The notes under the pieces are model-generated. The model did not search any database. It worked only from the letters and a program-made list of their open reading frames with translations, and was not told the DNA's origin. Of a stretch of 36,296 nt of DNA, positions 7,942-16,694 are shown in pieces (position 1 is the first letter of the stretch; each line of letters starts with the position of its first letter). This DNA comes from Anabaena minutissima FACHB-250 (lineage in GTDB: Bacteria > Cyanobacteriota > Cyanobacteriia > Cyanobacteriales > Nostocaceae): NCBI RefSeq assembly GCF_014697125.1, contig NZ_JACJRG010000049.1:1-36296 (forward strand), in the 5' to 3' direction. The translations under genes and the position numbers were made by a program.

Positions 7942-8136
7942 GATACCAACTTTTGGCAAAAGCTTCCGGCTTACCTACTTAACCTGCACAGGTCAGGCGT
8001 GCCACTGAAGGTGATTCAGAAAATTTCTGGTCACTGAACTCTGTCGGCACTGCAAAAATATTTAGATGTGCTGGATGAAGATTTAGAATCGGCTGTCTCA
8101 AAACTAAAATTTAAGTTGGTACCAATTTCACTTTAA
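7942..8136 (+). pseudogene. Integrase remnant (tyrosine recombinase C-terminus) with an in-frame stop
   Basis: One frame reads SGVPLKVIQKISGH, then TGA at 8035-8037, then TLSALQKYLDVLDEDLESA, ending in TAA at 8134-8136. This is the H-to-Y end of a tyrosine recombinase (GH...LxxLQxYL), with the stop exactly after the catalytic-region histidine. No upstream catalytic domain remains. It is a decayed relic of a different integrase from the intact one at 6055-7047. Confidence 0.7.
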
Positions 8137-8181
8137 CTAGCCCATTTTATAAACTTATTAGAGGACTATTATCATCCTGGT

Positions 8182-8475
8182 ATGCGAATCATTGCCCGCA
8201 GCACTTTACGGGAATTTTGGGAAACACATCCAGATGCCGAGCAGCCCCTGAAAGCTTGGTATGATGAAGCGTCTCGTGCAGAATGGAGTAGTCCAACAGA
8301 TATCAAAAGCACTTATCGCAACGCCAGTATTATTGCTAATAATCGGGTTGTTTTTAACATTAAAGGCAATGATTATCGCTTAACTGTTCACGTTCGTTAT
8401 GACATTAGGATTATTTTTATCCGCTTTGTAGGAACGCACTCTGAATACGATAACGTAGACGCGACAACAATTTGA
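8182..8475 (+). CDS. higB: HigB-type toxin (RelE/ParE superfamily mRNA interferase)
   Basis: A 97-residue protein matching the HigB toxin family: MRIIARSTLREFWETHPDAE, the YRNASIIANNRVVFNIKGN core and the C-terminal VRYDIRIIFIRFVGTHSEYD. These are the hallmarks of the HigB_toxin family, which cleaves mRNA on the ribosome. The gene is the first of a two-gene operon; the antitoxin follows 10 bp later, the toxin-first order typical of hig loci. It probably contributes to post-segregational stabilisation of the plasmid or to phage response. The full-length appearance suggests an intact toxin. Confidence 0.93.
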   Translation: MRIIARSTLREFWETHPDAEQPLKAWYDEASRAEWSSPTDIKSTYRNASIIANNRVVFNIKGNDYRLTVHVRYDIRIIFIRFVGTHSEYDNVDATTI

Positions 8476-8485
8476 GGTAACGTAT

Positions 8486-8866
8486 ATGCTCAAACTCCGT
8501 CCCATCCGAACTGAAGCTGATTATCGTGCTGCACTTGATGAAATTGAAAGATTATTTGATGCAGAACCTAATACACCAGAGTGCGATCTGTTGGAAGTTT
8601 TAACGACGCTAGTGGAAGCATACGAACAGCAACATTATCCAATTGAAGCACCAGACCCAGTTGAGGCAATTTTATATTATCTCGAATCTCGTGGGTTGTC
8701 TTGGCAGGATTTAGAATCTGTTGTTGGAAGCCGTGGAGAGGTTGAAGGGGTTTTGAATCGCCAGCAACCACTAACACTAGAGATGATTCGGCGTTTGCAT
8801 TCTTCATTAGGGATTCCGGCGGAGGTGTTGATCCAACCATACTCTTTAATGAAAAATTCAGCTTAA
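8486..8866 (+). CDS. higA: HigA-type antitoxin with C-terminal HTH
   Basis: A 126-residue antitoxin partner of HigB. The N-terminal region MLKLRPIRTEADYRAALDEI is typical of HigA proteins, and the C-terminal XRE-like helix-turn-helix spans about 72-115 (LSWQDLESVVGSRGEVEGVL, then LTLEMIRRLHSSLGIPAE). GAGGT about 9 bp upstream provides the ribosome-binding site. It should neutralise HigB by direct binding and repress the operon, probably through a site in the short AT-rich leader before 8182. Confidence 0.92.
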   Translation: MLKLRPIRTEADYRAALDEIERLFDAEPNTPECDLLEVLTTLVEAYEQQHYPIEAPDPVEAILYYLESRGLSWQDLESVVGSRGEVEGVLNRQQPLTLEMIRRLHSSLGIPAEVLIQPYSLMKNSA

Positions 8867-8906
8867 TAAAAGTATGGGCTTGCTGGAATCATGGCGGAAT
8901 ACGGTG

Positions 8907-11639
8907 CTAATGCTTGACAGCTTTGAACTTTTGAATATCTGTCTCTTCTGAAAATAGAAATTTGAAAAATGATTTGCCTTGAAAACGGCAAGTTTGCTGA
9001 ATACTAAGCATTACTAAATAATTACGAGTTGATGACTCGTGAAGCGATGTTGATATATCTCGTTGTATCGCCAAATGCCTAATAGCTCTTTCAGCTACAT
9101 TATTGTGCCAGAGAATGCTATCTTCTTCTAGAAATGTAAATAGGCTATCTCGATATCTGTTAAACCTTTTTTGATATTTTATAACTAAATCAGACCTATA
9201 CCATTTATCAGTGATAAATAGTTGATAAAAATTATCAACTTGCTTTTTAAATTTTTCTAAAATTCTTTTCTTTAAACCATATTTTTGAATAGCTTCCATA
9301 ATGGGAATGATTAGGTTTCTTACTTCTAACACGAACATTTCATATTCAGTGTCAAATGGTGTTTCTCGAAGGTCATCATTAAGATCCCGAATAAGATGAA
9401 CCCAACACTTTTGTTGTCTGCATTGCACTGAATCATAGCCAGCGTAGAAATCTGAAATAAGGATACCTGTATACCCCAATAGCAACTCATGGACAATTGT
9501 TGCTTCTCTAGTCTCACTCAGTTTGAATACTACATATTCTTCATTGGTAAAAACCCATCCATACCAATTAAAGCCTTTAATATTAATTGTTGTTTCGTCC
9601 ACATGAATGCTAGGACTTTTTAATAAAGACTGAATTATAAATTTTTCGGTTTCAGAATAATATTGTGCAAAATCCTTAATAAAGGTTACTATTGAGCCTG
9701 CAAGTATTTTTTCACCAAACTGCTCTTGCATCATTTCGCTAATGCTTTCATATGGTAAACGCATAGCTACTCTATGGTAAATTAACCATGCTTTAAATCC
9801 ATGCCCATAAAGCTGCGAATGTCCATATTTAGAAATAACTGGTGGATTATAAAACTTGCAGCATTGTGGACAATAACCTTTATTACCTAAATATTTTATA
9901 ATGGTTTTTTTTACACCATTTTTTGTTAAAACTAGGTTAATGATGAGTCTTGTAACTAATTTTGTTGTGATTTTTAGGAAAATATTGTTGCAAATTGGAC
10001 AGTTAACTGCCGCAGGAACTTCGATTATTTTGGTGGCTTTAGGATTAATTCTTCTTTGACCTTCGTACCCCTTTTTAACTCCGCGTTTTTTCTTTACATC
10101 TTCATCAATACTCTGGTTTGTATCCTGTCTAAAGTTTATTTTCTTTTTATCATAGTCCATGTGAGCAAAATTCAACATGGTTTCAAATTGACTAGAAATT
10201 TCAGTAAATATTTGATTTTTATGTTTTTGATGTTCTTCAGAAAACTCTACTTCAGATAAAGTATCAGCCGACGTTTTTATTTTAGAAAGTTCATCTACTA
10301 GTAACTTTAAAGCATGACAATCCTCAGCATTATACGTGAGTAAGCAATCTTTGTATTGAGTATCACTCGTTTCTTGCCAATAATGCTGCCATACGAGGCT
10401 CTGAAGACCAGATGCAACAGGCGATGTCCATGTTGCTCCAATAAATGAACCAATCTCTTTCAAACTGTTTGAGTAAACTGGAAAATAGATACTGCCGTGA
10501 ATGTAACTGTTAACATTAACTAATCTTTGAATGATAGTACCAATACTGGTTTCATAGCGTTTTGTTAATTTGACTATGGCACGCGATTCATAACTACCAT
10601 AATGATAAATTGGAGCATTAGAGTACTGATTAATCACTGCCAACATCTGTTGCCATATCTGCCTTTCTTCCTCAGCAGTGTTAGCCCAAAAAGAGTAGAG
10701 CTTTATTGTGTCTGGTTGACAAACTAATAAACCAATTAAGTAATATAAATCTTGGTCGGGAACCCCCTCAATATCTAAAAATAATTCTGTAGATTGCCGA
10801 CATAATTCTGGTAGATACTGGAGATATATTTTTCCTGTTCTAATGGCTAAAGCTTGTAACTCTAGCTTATGAGTGTTACCAAATTTATTGCGTTTTCCCT
10901 TTTTGCGTTTCTGTGGTTTAAATAGATAAGAAAGTTGTTTGACAGTAAAAATTCCCTTTTTTTCATATTGTCGAATGGCTTTGGGTGTAATGCCGTTAAG
11001 CAAGCTGAGGTGATTGTCTTGTAACGCTTTAGCTCGACAGAGCATCTTAAACTGGCATATTGGGCAATGCTTATTCAAAATTATAGGTGGTGGTTCTGAC
11101 GATAAGCTTGTAACCCATCTTTGTAATGGCTCAAGTATAGGTATGAGATTTTTCTCAATATTCTTGAATCTAATGCGGTGAGATTTACCATCTACAGTAA
11201 TGATGTGACCTACATTTGGTAAGCATCCCTGAATTTGTGCCAGTACATATCCAATGAAAAATAACTCTAACTTAGCCGTTTCATTAATCTGGTATAAGCC
11301 TAGAAAAATGTTTGGTTCATAACTGAAATTGCCCAAGGATGATTTATCATTTACCTTTTTTAAAAAGCCACATTTAGCAAGTAATATGCCAATACTTAAT
11401 TGAGCATCTATCAAATAATCTATGCCCTGTTCAAAGTAGTTCGGCTGATAAAATTTTACCTTTTTATTTTCTTTTTGAAGAATATTAATATATTTAGTTT
11501 TAGCATGGAACTTCTGTTTCTCAACAATTTGCTCATACTCATGTAATTCACCTGAATCCTCCCCATACATCAACAGAAATGCCTTGTAGGGACACTGAGC
11601 ATAAGCTACAAGAATTTGAGAAGTGATAACTTTACTCAT
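8907..11639 (-). CDS. TM0106-type RecB-like nuclease fused to an IS66-family transposase
   Basis: A single 910-residue ORF from ATG 11639, which has GGAA a few bases upstream. An earlier ATG at 11672 adds 11 residues and lacks a good site. The N-terminal half (1-460) has the TM0106 RecB-like pattern: CPYKAFLL (C16), a CPICQFKMLC cluster (C192, C195, C201) that may hold an Fe-S cluster, and an RNase H-like DEDD exonuclease core (LDIEG, D289/E291; YNAEDCHAL, D440). The C-terminal half (530-900) is an IS66 TnpC-like DDE transposase: two CxxC zinc pairs, HVDET (D681), SDFYAGYD (D730) and NNVAERAIR (E850). All motifs look intact. No TnpA or TnpB genes flank it, and terminal repeats are not convincing. 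It may be a self-mobile element or a domesticated nuclease-transposase. Confidence 0.88.
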   Translation of the reverse strand: MSKVITSQILVAYAQCPYKAFLLMYGEDSGELHEYEQIVEKQKFHAKTKYINILQKENKKVKFYQPNYFEQGIDYLIDAQLSIGILLAKCGFLKKVNDKSSLGNFSYEPNIFLGLYQINETAKLELFFIGYVLAQIQGCLPNVGHIITVDGKSHRIRFKNIEKNLIPILEPLQRWVTSLSSEPPPIILNKHCPICQFKMLCRAKALQDNHLSLLNGITPKAIRQYEKKGIFTVKQLSYLFKPQKRKKGKRNKFGNTHKLELQALAIRTGKIYLQYLPELCRQSTELFLDIEGVPDQDLYYLIGLLVCQPDTIKLYSFWANTAEEERQIWQQMLAVINQYSNAPIYHYGSYESRAIVKLTKRYETSIGTIIQRLVNVNSYIHGSIYFPVYSNSLKEIGSFIGATWTSPVASGLQSLVWQHYWQETSDTQYKDCLLTYNAEDCHALKLLVDELSKIKTSADTLSEVEFSEEHQKHKNQIFTEISSQFETMLNFAHMDYDKKKINFRQDTNQSIDEDVKKKRGVKKGYEGQRRINPKATKIIEVPAAVNCPICNNIFLKITTKLVTRLIINLVLTKNGVKKTIIKYLGNKGYCPQCCKFYNPPVISKYGHSQLYGHGFKAWLIYHRVAMRLPYESISEMMQEQFGEKILAGSIVTFIKDFAQYYSETEKFIIQSLLKSPSIHVDETTINIKGFNWYGWVFTNEEYVVFKLSETREATIVHELLLGYTGILISDFYAGYDSVQCRQQKCWVHLIRDLNDDLRETPFDTEYEMFVLEVRNLIIPIMEAIQKYGLKKRILEKFKKQVDNFYQLFITDKWYRSDLVIKYQKRFNRYRDSLFTFLEEDSILWHNNVAERAIRHLAIQRDISTSLHESSTRNYLVMLSIQQTCRFQGKSFFKFLFSEETDIQKFKAVKH

Positions 11640-11854
11640 AAACGTTCCATAATTAAGAATATTCTCAACCATTTATCAAAAATCTAAAAACCTGCCCTTA
11701 AAAGCTTGCCAATACTAGGCAACAAGAGTACGCAGCACTGGCACTTAAAACACTTGTGGTCAAGCAGTTTTAACTTAAACATCAAAAGCATTTCTTGTTG
11801 TTTTCTTAAAAACTAGATTTCAGAGTACTATTCAGCAATACAGTAAAACAGTGT

Positions 11855-11881
11855 GAAGCCCCGACGAACTGGGGACACTTC
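11855..11881 (-). terminator. Possible terminator downstream of the PLD gene
   Basis: An imperfect hairpin pairs GAAGCCCC with GGGG and CTTC across an 8-base loop. It lies about 13 bp beyond the PLD gene stop and has no strong T-tract. Weak evidence. Confidence 0.25.
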
Positions 11882-11893
11882 GTTTAGTACATA

Positions 11894-12685
11894 TCACAAT
11901 ACATTCATTTTTAATTTAATAAATTGCTCGGCGAATTTTTCTGCTTCTTGACGATTAGGAGAAGTAACAATTGTTTCATAATTAAATCTTGCTTTTTTAG
12001 TCCAGTTATATGAACCGTGAATTACTCTATTCAAGTCAATCACACAAAACTTGTTGTGCATTATATTTTCATATTTTCCGGTTCTCGGTACTTTATAAGT
12101 TTCAAAATTTGTATAGTCTAGACCAGAATTATTGTTTATTTCGTCATCTGAAATAATTAACTGTATATTTAAGCCTTCCTGTTTTTTGACAAGTAAATTA
12201 TCAAATATTTTCTTATCTGTAAACCAAGCCACTGCAATCCAAATTGTAAATCTAGCTTGTTCAATCTCTTTTATTATCTCAGCCTGAATTTCATCAAAAA
12301 GGATATTTGCGGTTGAGTTTTGAATTTCTTCAATCTGTATATCATTCAGCAATCTTTGAGATATTTTAAAACATTCATCAAACAATTTTTGCTGTTCTTC
12401 TGTTATTTGATTAAAGTCATCATATGTATTTCTAAGTTTCCAATACTCTAAAAGAGCTAGTAACAATTTTCCCACAGTATGATTAGATTCTTGTCTCCAA
12501 AATGATCTGAGCCTATTTGCTTTTGATGGACTTGTATCAATATATTTATCTCCACTTATATCAAGACCTGTATTTTCAAGAACAAAATCATCAAACGTTC
12601 TGTTTGAAAAATTAAGAACGTAACCACCTGACATATCTAACAATTTTTCTAGCTTGATTCTTTCGATACTCGATAAATTTGACAT
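11894..12685 (-). CDS. PLD-type nuclease with an AbiJ-NTD-like N-terminus
   Basis: A 263-residue protein with a single HKD motif, HNKFCVID (H210, K212, D217), followed by HGSYNWT (223-229), as in phospholipase D-like nucleases that work as dimers. The region IKEIEQARFTIWIAVAWFTD (139-157) is the usual strand-helix start of the PLD fold. Residues 5-85 (LDMSGGYVLNFSNRTFDDFV, then GLDISGDKYI and SKANRLRSFWRQE) resemble the N-terminal domain found in AbiJ-type abortive-infection proteins; this comparison is from memory. There is no signal peptide, so it should act in the cytoplasm on nucleic acid or lipid. A 10-bp-arm palindrome lies about 100 bp upstream of the start. It stands alone with no operon partner. 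An anti-phage role is plausible but unproven. Confidence 0.82.
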   Translation of the reverse strand: MSNLSSIERIKLEKLLDMSGGYVLNFSNRTFDDFVLENTGLDISGDKYIDTSPSKANRLRSFWRQESNHTVGKLLLALLEYWKLRNTYDDFNQITEEQQKLFDECFKISQRLLNDIQIEEIQNSTANILFDEIQAEIIKEIEQARFTIWIAVAWFTDKKIFDNLLVKKQEGLNIQLIISDDEINNNSGLDYTNFETYKVPRTGKYENIMHNKFCVIDLNRVIHGSYNWTKKARFNYETIVTSPNRQEAEKFAEQFIKLKMNVL

Positions 12686-13157
12686 TTAACAAAACATCTC
12701 CATAAACTCATAACTAATTTAGTGTTCCCAATCTTTTTACCAGGTAGCTGCTTAACGATAAAACAAGGGTTTCAGCGTTGAAATAAATATGTATTATTAA
12801 TGTAATACATATGTGTATAGCAATGGAGAAATTTTGGTCGCTAAGGAAACCGATGGGGCTGAAAGGCAGACATGACAAGCACTTCAAAAATCAATATCAA
12901 TTCAGCCTACTCTGATATTTGAAGGGGTTAACTGTCTCACTTTTAGATTGGAAATCCGACAGTAATCATTGTCCCAAACCCTGATACTTTCGTGAATCAC
13001 CCCCCTCAATTAAGTTGGACTTATCAATCTAGCTCCCAAAATTTCTCTACACCGGGCGATTGATAAAGCCGACTTATATATAGGGTAGCCACTTTGGATT
13101 ACTATACTTTAGGGAAGTAATCAAGAGATACCATAAGAAATTCAGTTTATAAGCCCG
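12686..13157. other. Non-coding stretch between the PLD gene and the ParM-operon tail
   Basis: I see no gene in this stretch. It contains the palindrome at 12787-12812 (separate entry) and a 9-bp inverted repeat, TTATCAATC at 13021-13029 and GATTGATAA at 13058-13066, flanking GC-richer sequence. Confidence 0.5.
12787..12812. promoter_or_regulatory. Perfect 10-bp-arm palindrome upstream of the PLD gene
   Basis: ATATGTATTA and TAATACATAT flank a 6-base spacer, 102 bp upstream of the PLD start. The AT-rich dyad fits a repressor operator. No linked repressor gene is obvious. Confidence 0.5.
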
Positions 13158-13167
13158 ATAAACGAAT

Positions 13168-13200
13168 TTTGCCCTCGGTTTTTGGCTGAGGGCAAAGTTT
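13168..13200. terminator. Terminator hairpin after the minus-strand ATPase operon
   Basis: TTTGCCCTC (13168-13176) pairs with GAGGGCAAA (13188-13196) across an 11-base loop, followed on the plus strand by GTTTTA. It lies about 45 bp beyond the stop of the ATPase gene and could end the ParM-to-ATPase transcript. The minus-strand side lacks a long T run. Confidence 0.5.
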
Positions 13201-13241
13201 TATCAGTCATCAACTGCATCCAGGTACAAAGTTGATTTGGC

Positions 13242-15314
13242 TCATGGAAACAGTTCCTTATATTCGGTGTAAGCCTGCTTCCAGCCCTTACCGTTTTTCT
13301 CTACTCCCCAGAGGGATTGAATAATTTGAGTCTGTGACATCTTCTTGTCAACCATCTGCTTAACGATGCCAGTCAGCTGTTCTTGAGTCAATTCTGCGGG
13401 AGTATAGCAAGTTGCGGTATCGAGAACGGTATCATCGGCAAGGGTTTGAGAATCGCCTTTTTCTGGGATAGTATCACTGATTCCGGTATCGTTTCCAGTA
13501 TCGATACCAGACGATTCCAAAATCTCAGAAGCCTTATCAGTCGGTTGGTATCGGTCGGTATCGCTTGGATGACTGGGGGAGGTGGGCGGTAGTGCATCTG
13601 GTATCACCCAATTGTCATTAATCCACGCTCTCGCCTGATTCAAAAATTCATCCTGTGGCTTATCACTGCTTGGTACAGAATCAACCAAAGCCGGGGAATC
13701 ACTTCTCAACTCAGAAAAATACAACAGCAGTGTCCGCGCCGGGTCTGGTTGTCCAGAATGGGGATTAATCTCTGTTTTTAACCAGTCTGGAATTGTGCCA
13801 ATTTCACCCTGTGCGATCGCCTTATCAAAACTGTCTATTTCAGCGAGGAAATAACGCCCTGTTGCCAGCGAGATTGACTTGAGTGGAGACAGCTTCTTAC
13901 TCGTAGCCTCACAGCCAATAAAAGTAGCCCCACTTTTGAAAGTATCGCCAAAACCTGCTGTGTTTTTAGTTCCCACCCAAGATGTCAGATTCTTGCCATG
14001 CAACACAACGAAAATCATCGCGCCCTTCTTACTGGCACGAGTGAACAGAAAGCGAATAATCCATTGCTTCTGCTCATCGCTGAGATAGTCAGACAAGGCC
14101 ACAGCTTCATCAATCACCAAAATAATGTCTGTATAACTATTTTGGGTGGCGTTGTCCATCTCCCTTAAATACTGGTACAAATCGCCTGCAACAGTAGCAT
14201 CAGCCTTTGCACCTTCCAACTGCGGGTAACTCAGTCTACATACTAAGTGATGGCATACAAACGGGTACACGTCATCGCCGGCGGTAAAATAGTGAATCTT
14301 GGTGTTTGGCTCAAGTGCTTTACTGAGGATGGCTAAAATCGCCATCAGCGTACCCTTACCACCTCGCTGATTACCTGCAATCACCGTGATTTGGTCACGA
14401 ATGCACTTAGCGATGTCAAAACCACTGTTTGTTAATGCGTCAATAATTGCGATCGCTCTATTGTGAAGTGACAGTGCCAAGAGTGATTGAATCTCTGGTG
14501 TTTGGTTCTGTGAAGAAGCTTGTGCAGCAGGTGCGATGTTTGGGGAACTGGGCAACTCCACAAATTGCGGCTTAGTTGGTTCAATGAATTTAGGTTCAGG
14601 TATTTTAGGTTGTGGCAGTTGGGCTGTCGTTTGGGATTGCTGCTGAATTAAAGTAACTTGTGCATGGTTAATTCTGGGGTCGGGCGATACCTGCGCCAAA
14701 TGTTTAGCCATTTGTTCCACAGTGGGAAACGCACCTCTATAGTTGGTGAAGTTGTCCAGTAGCCACCTGTAAGCATAAAACCGCTTGCCTGCCTCTACAC
14801 CAGTGAGAAATTCCGTGAGGGTGTTGGTGTACTGCCGCAGCATGACAAATTCGCTACGCTCTAGGGGGGCAAGGTGGTTCATTAAATGTACGATTTCATT
14901 AGAGCCAGCAAACCATTCCTCTCGCGCCTCGGAGTCACCCATTGCTGAGATAAATTCCAGAAAGTTACCGCGCACAAAGGGAATGGGGGCAAAGCAGTGG
15001 GAATCGGTCATATCTTGCACCACTGACCAAGCGTAACCCAGTCCAGCAATCACCGCACCGATGGGGGCCAGTGGAGAGGTGGCATAACAAACAGCCCCGA
15101 TTGATGCCGTTGTCAAAGTGACGCATTTGGCTAAGTTCATCCCTGCGCGTTCGGTCTTGGCACGAACCAACAACTGGTCAAGCCTTTCTACTAACCAAGG
15201 GGCGATGTTACCCGCTTCCAGATGTTCAATGCAGGGATAGTCAGCCCGTAATGAAACAGTTTCTTTTGTAGCAAGTTGCGGTACGGATTGGTAAATATCG
15301 GGTGAAAATTCCAT
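13242..15314 (-). CDS. Membrane-associated P-loop ATPase (plasmid protein)
   Basis: A 690-residue ATPase. Residues 63-100 form one long or two short hydrophobic segments (TLTTASIGAVCYA and LAPIGAVIAGLGYAWSVV), likely a membrane hairpin. A proline-rich linker spans about 225-270. The ATPase domain has Walker A GNQRGGKGT (314-322) and Walker B DIILVIDEA (about 396-404), with a later FVVLHG sensor-like strand. The C-terminal 150 residues are low in complexity and end in a small helical domain (ELTQEQLTGIVKQMVDKKMSQTQI). It resembles DNA-translocase or coupling-type ATPases in layout, but I cannot name the family. It is the last gene of the minus-strand run that begins with ParM. A membrane-bound DNA pump or anchor for partition is a hypothesis. 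Confidence 0.8.
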   Translation of the reverse strand: MEFSPDIYQSVPQLATKETVSLRADYPCIEHLEAGNIAPWLVERLDQLLVRAKTERAGMNLAKCVTLTTASIGAVCYATSPLAPIGAVIAGLGYAWSVVQDMTDSHCFAPIPFVRGNFLEFISAMGDSEAREEWFAGSNEIVHLMNHLAPLERSEFVMLRQYTNTLTEFLTGVEAGKRFYAYRWLLDNFTNYRGAFPTVEQMAKHLAQVSPDPRINHAQVTLIQQQSQTTAQLPQPKIPEPKFIEPTKPQFVELPSSPNIAPAAQASSQNQTPEIQSLLALSLHNRAIAIIDALTNSGFDIAKCIRDQITVIAGNQRGGKGTLMAILAILSKALEPNTKIHYFTAGDDVYPFVCHHLVCRLSYPQLEGAKADATVAGDLYQYLREMDNATQNSYTDIILVIDEAVALSDYLSDEQKQWIIRFLFTRASKKGAMIFVVLHGKNLTSWVGTKNTAGFGDTFKSGATFIGCEATSKKLSPLKSISLATGRYFLAEIDSFDKAIAQGEIGTIPDWLKTEINPHSGQPDPARTLLLYFSELRSDSPALVDSVPSSDKPQDEFLNQARAWINDNWVIPDALPPTSPSHPSDTDRYQPTDKASEILESSGIDTGNDTGISDTIPEKGDSQTLADDTVLDTATCYTPAELTQEQLTGIVKQMVDKKMSQTQIIQSLWGVEKNGKGWKQAYTEYKELFP

Positions 15315-15333
15315 AGATTGTTCCTCAAATAAA

Positions 15334-15402
15334 AGCAGGGGGGCAGAGGTGCAAGAGAGCAGGGGGGATTGACAGTAACCTCTCCTCTGCCCCTCTGCCC
15401 CT
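15334..15402. repeat. Inverted heptad-type repeats between the ATPase and membrane-protein genes
   Basis: Purine-rich GCAGGGGGGCAGAGG-type units at 15334-15365 face pyrimidine-rich CTCTGCCCCTCTGCCCC units at 15381-15402. The two can pair into a hairpin in the operon mRNA and could tune expression of the downstream ATPase gene. Confidence 0.6.
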
Positions 15403-15414
15403 CAGCACAAGAGC

Positions 15415-16119
15415 TTATTTAGTAAGTCGCCAAATTGTGTAGCCGATTTCGCCTGCCATCATGGTGGTGAAGTTGTAAGCCAAACACCCTAAAATTTGTC
15501 CAGGGTCGGTGTAGGCGAAGGGGTTACGACCGACAAAGGTTGTGGTTAAATCGAATATCCAAAAAAACAGTGCAATTGCCCCTCCAGCATGACGTTCTTT
15601 CATGCCAGCTACTTTGTAATCACGCCACAGTGAGGTAGTCAGGTCAATATTCCCGGTTGGTTTGCTGCCAAGGGTGTACTGTTTTGATTCCTCAAACTCG
15701 GTTCTGGCTTGATCAGGACGCTTACCCCGTAAACTCCGGGCTTCCATCACCTGGACTAAAGCAGAAATAGCAAGTGAAAGCCAGAAAAACAGATTAAATG
15801 GCAGCGTCAGCCAGCCAACCCAACCAATCCAAGTTTTTTCAAACCACGCAAACATCGGAATTCCTTGAAAGAGTGTCTGCCAAATTCCATCAGCACTCAG
15901 GAGTGTGCCAATAAAGAAGCCCATTGCACCTAGTATCTTTGTACCGGATGAGCCAGGGGTGACGAACTGGGCGAAGATGTGGGTAATGAAGGTGACGGGT
16001 ATAGCAATGAGGTCAACAATCCACCGTGCCAGGATTTCTACATAGACAGTAATGCCCTTGTTGTGCTGCCGTTGTTGTTGCTGCTTGTCTGTGGTTTCTG
16101 AATTACTAGAAAGTGCCAT
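15415..16119 (-). CDS. Multi-pass membrane protein
   Basis: A 234-residue integral membrane protein with about five hydrophobic segments: WIVDLIAIPVTFITHIFAQF (about 33-52), ILGAMGFFIGTLLSADGIW (62-80), WVGWLTLPFNLFFWLSLAIS (99-118), GGAIALFFWIFDLTTTF (177-193) and ILGCLAYNFTTMMAGEIGY (207-225). The N-terminus is glutamine-rich and cytoplasmic in character. A charged loop lies at about 125-175. I do not recognise the family. It sits 13 bp from the next upstream gene in the operon and about 100 bp from the ATPase gene, so it could be the membrane partner of that ATPase. Confidence 0.8.
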   Translation of the reverse strand: MALSSNSETTDKQQQQRQHNKGITVYVEILARWIVDLIAIPVTFITHIFAQFVTPGSSGTKILGAMGFFIGTLLSADGIWQTLFQGIPMFAWFEKTWIGWVGWLTLPFNLFFWLSLAISALVQVMEARSLRGKRPDQARTEFEESKQYTLGSKPTGNIDLTTSLWRDYKVAGMKERHAGGAIALFFWIFDLTTTFVGRNPFAYTDPGQILGCLAYNFTTMMAGEIGYTIWRLTK

Positions 16120-16132
16120 GATTCATTCCCCC

Positions 16133-16528
16133 TTACATTGCTGGTGCGTCGTTGCAAGCTGATTTGACGCGATACTTCCAATACCACTGGCGGTTTTGAA
16201 TCCTGCCTATGCAAGAATTAGCTGAGTCGTAGACAAATACAGTCTCATCCTCTAGCCAGCCTGTTGTTTCGGGTTTGGGGTCAAGCTTGGGATTGTCGAA
16301 GTAACCCCGGATTCTGAGTTTTTGACCGTTGGGAAGAACGCCAGCTTCGGCTAATTTATCGGCTGAGAGTTTGCGTTGTTCAATACGGGAGCGTTCTAAG
16401 GCTTCGGCTTGCTCCAGTTGGGTTTTAGTGGCGAATGCTTTTAACTGGAAAGGCAGTTTCAACAGCATTGGAGAGGCGATAAATGCCAAGCCGATTAGTC
16501 CCAGGGCTGCTTGTTTCTGGTATTTCAT
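16133..16528 (-). CDS. Membrane-anchored or exported small protein
   Basis: A 131-residue protein from ATG 16528, with GGGGAG about 11 bp upstream; an alternative ATG at 16549 adds seven residues. It starts MKYQKQAALGLIGLAFIASP, an uncleaved anchor or signal sequence. A charged helix follows (LEQAEALERSRIEQRKLSADKL) and then a beta-rich domain, LRIRGYFDN and WLEDETVFVYDSANSC, ending WYWKYRVKSACNDAPAM with two cysteines that could form a disulphide outside the membrane. Family not recognised. Its place in the operon next to the multi-pass protein suggests an envelope-located assembly. Confidence 0.75.
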   Translation of the reverse strand: MKYQKQAALGLIGLAFIASPMLLKLPFQLKAFATKTQLEQAEALERSRIEQRKLSADKLAEAGVLPNGQKLRIRGYFDNPKLDPKPETTGWLEDETVFVYDSANSCIGRIQNRQWYWKYRVKSACNDAPAM

Positions 16529-16582
16529 GTTTTTGGTAACTCCCCACATGATGCGGGGAGGATGAATGTTTTTTGTATAAAA

Positions 16583-16682
16583 GGGTGTAGGGTGTAGGGT
16601 GTAGTGTTAATCAACATTCAACTGGTGATGTGAACCTAAAATGTTCTTCTTCTTAGTTCCCTACACCCCACACCCTGCCCCC
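16583..16682. repeat. GGGTGTA heptamer repeats with an inverted partner
   Basis: Three tandem GGGTGTA units (16583-16603) are followed about 55 bp later by the complementary CCCTACACCCCACACCC (from 16659). The pair could form a stem-loop in the operon transcript between two genes. This is typical short tandemly repeated sequence of Nostocales. Confidence 0.65.
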
Positions 16683-16694
16683 TTGGGGGTTGCG

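Noticed and set aside
8871..11717. Terminal inverted repeats of an IS66 element around the fusion gene (AGTATGGGCTTGC against GCTTGCCAATACT).
   Set aside because: Only 10 of 13 bases match, no 8-bp target duplication is visible and the candidate left end lies right after the higA stop. It may be chance.
12585..12610. A TCAAACGTTCTGTTTGA dyad in the PLD gene as a third parS site.
   Set aside because: It shares only ACGTTCTG with the parB sites and the flanks do not match.
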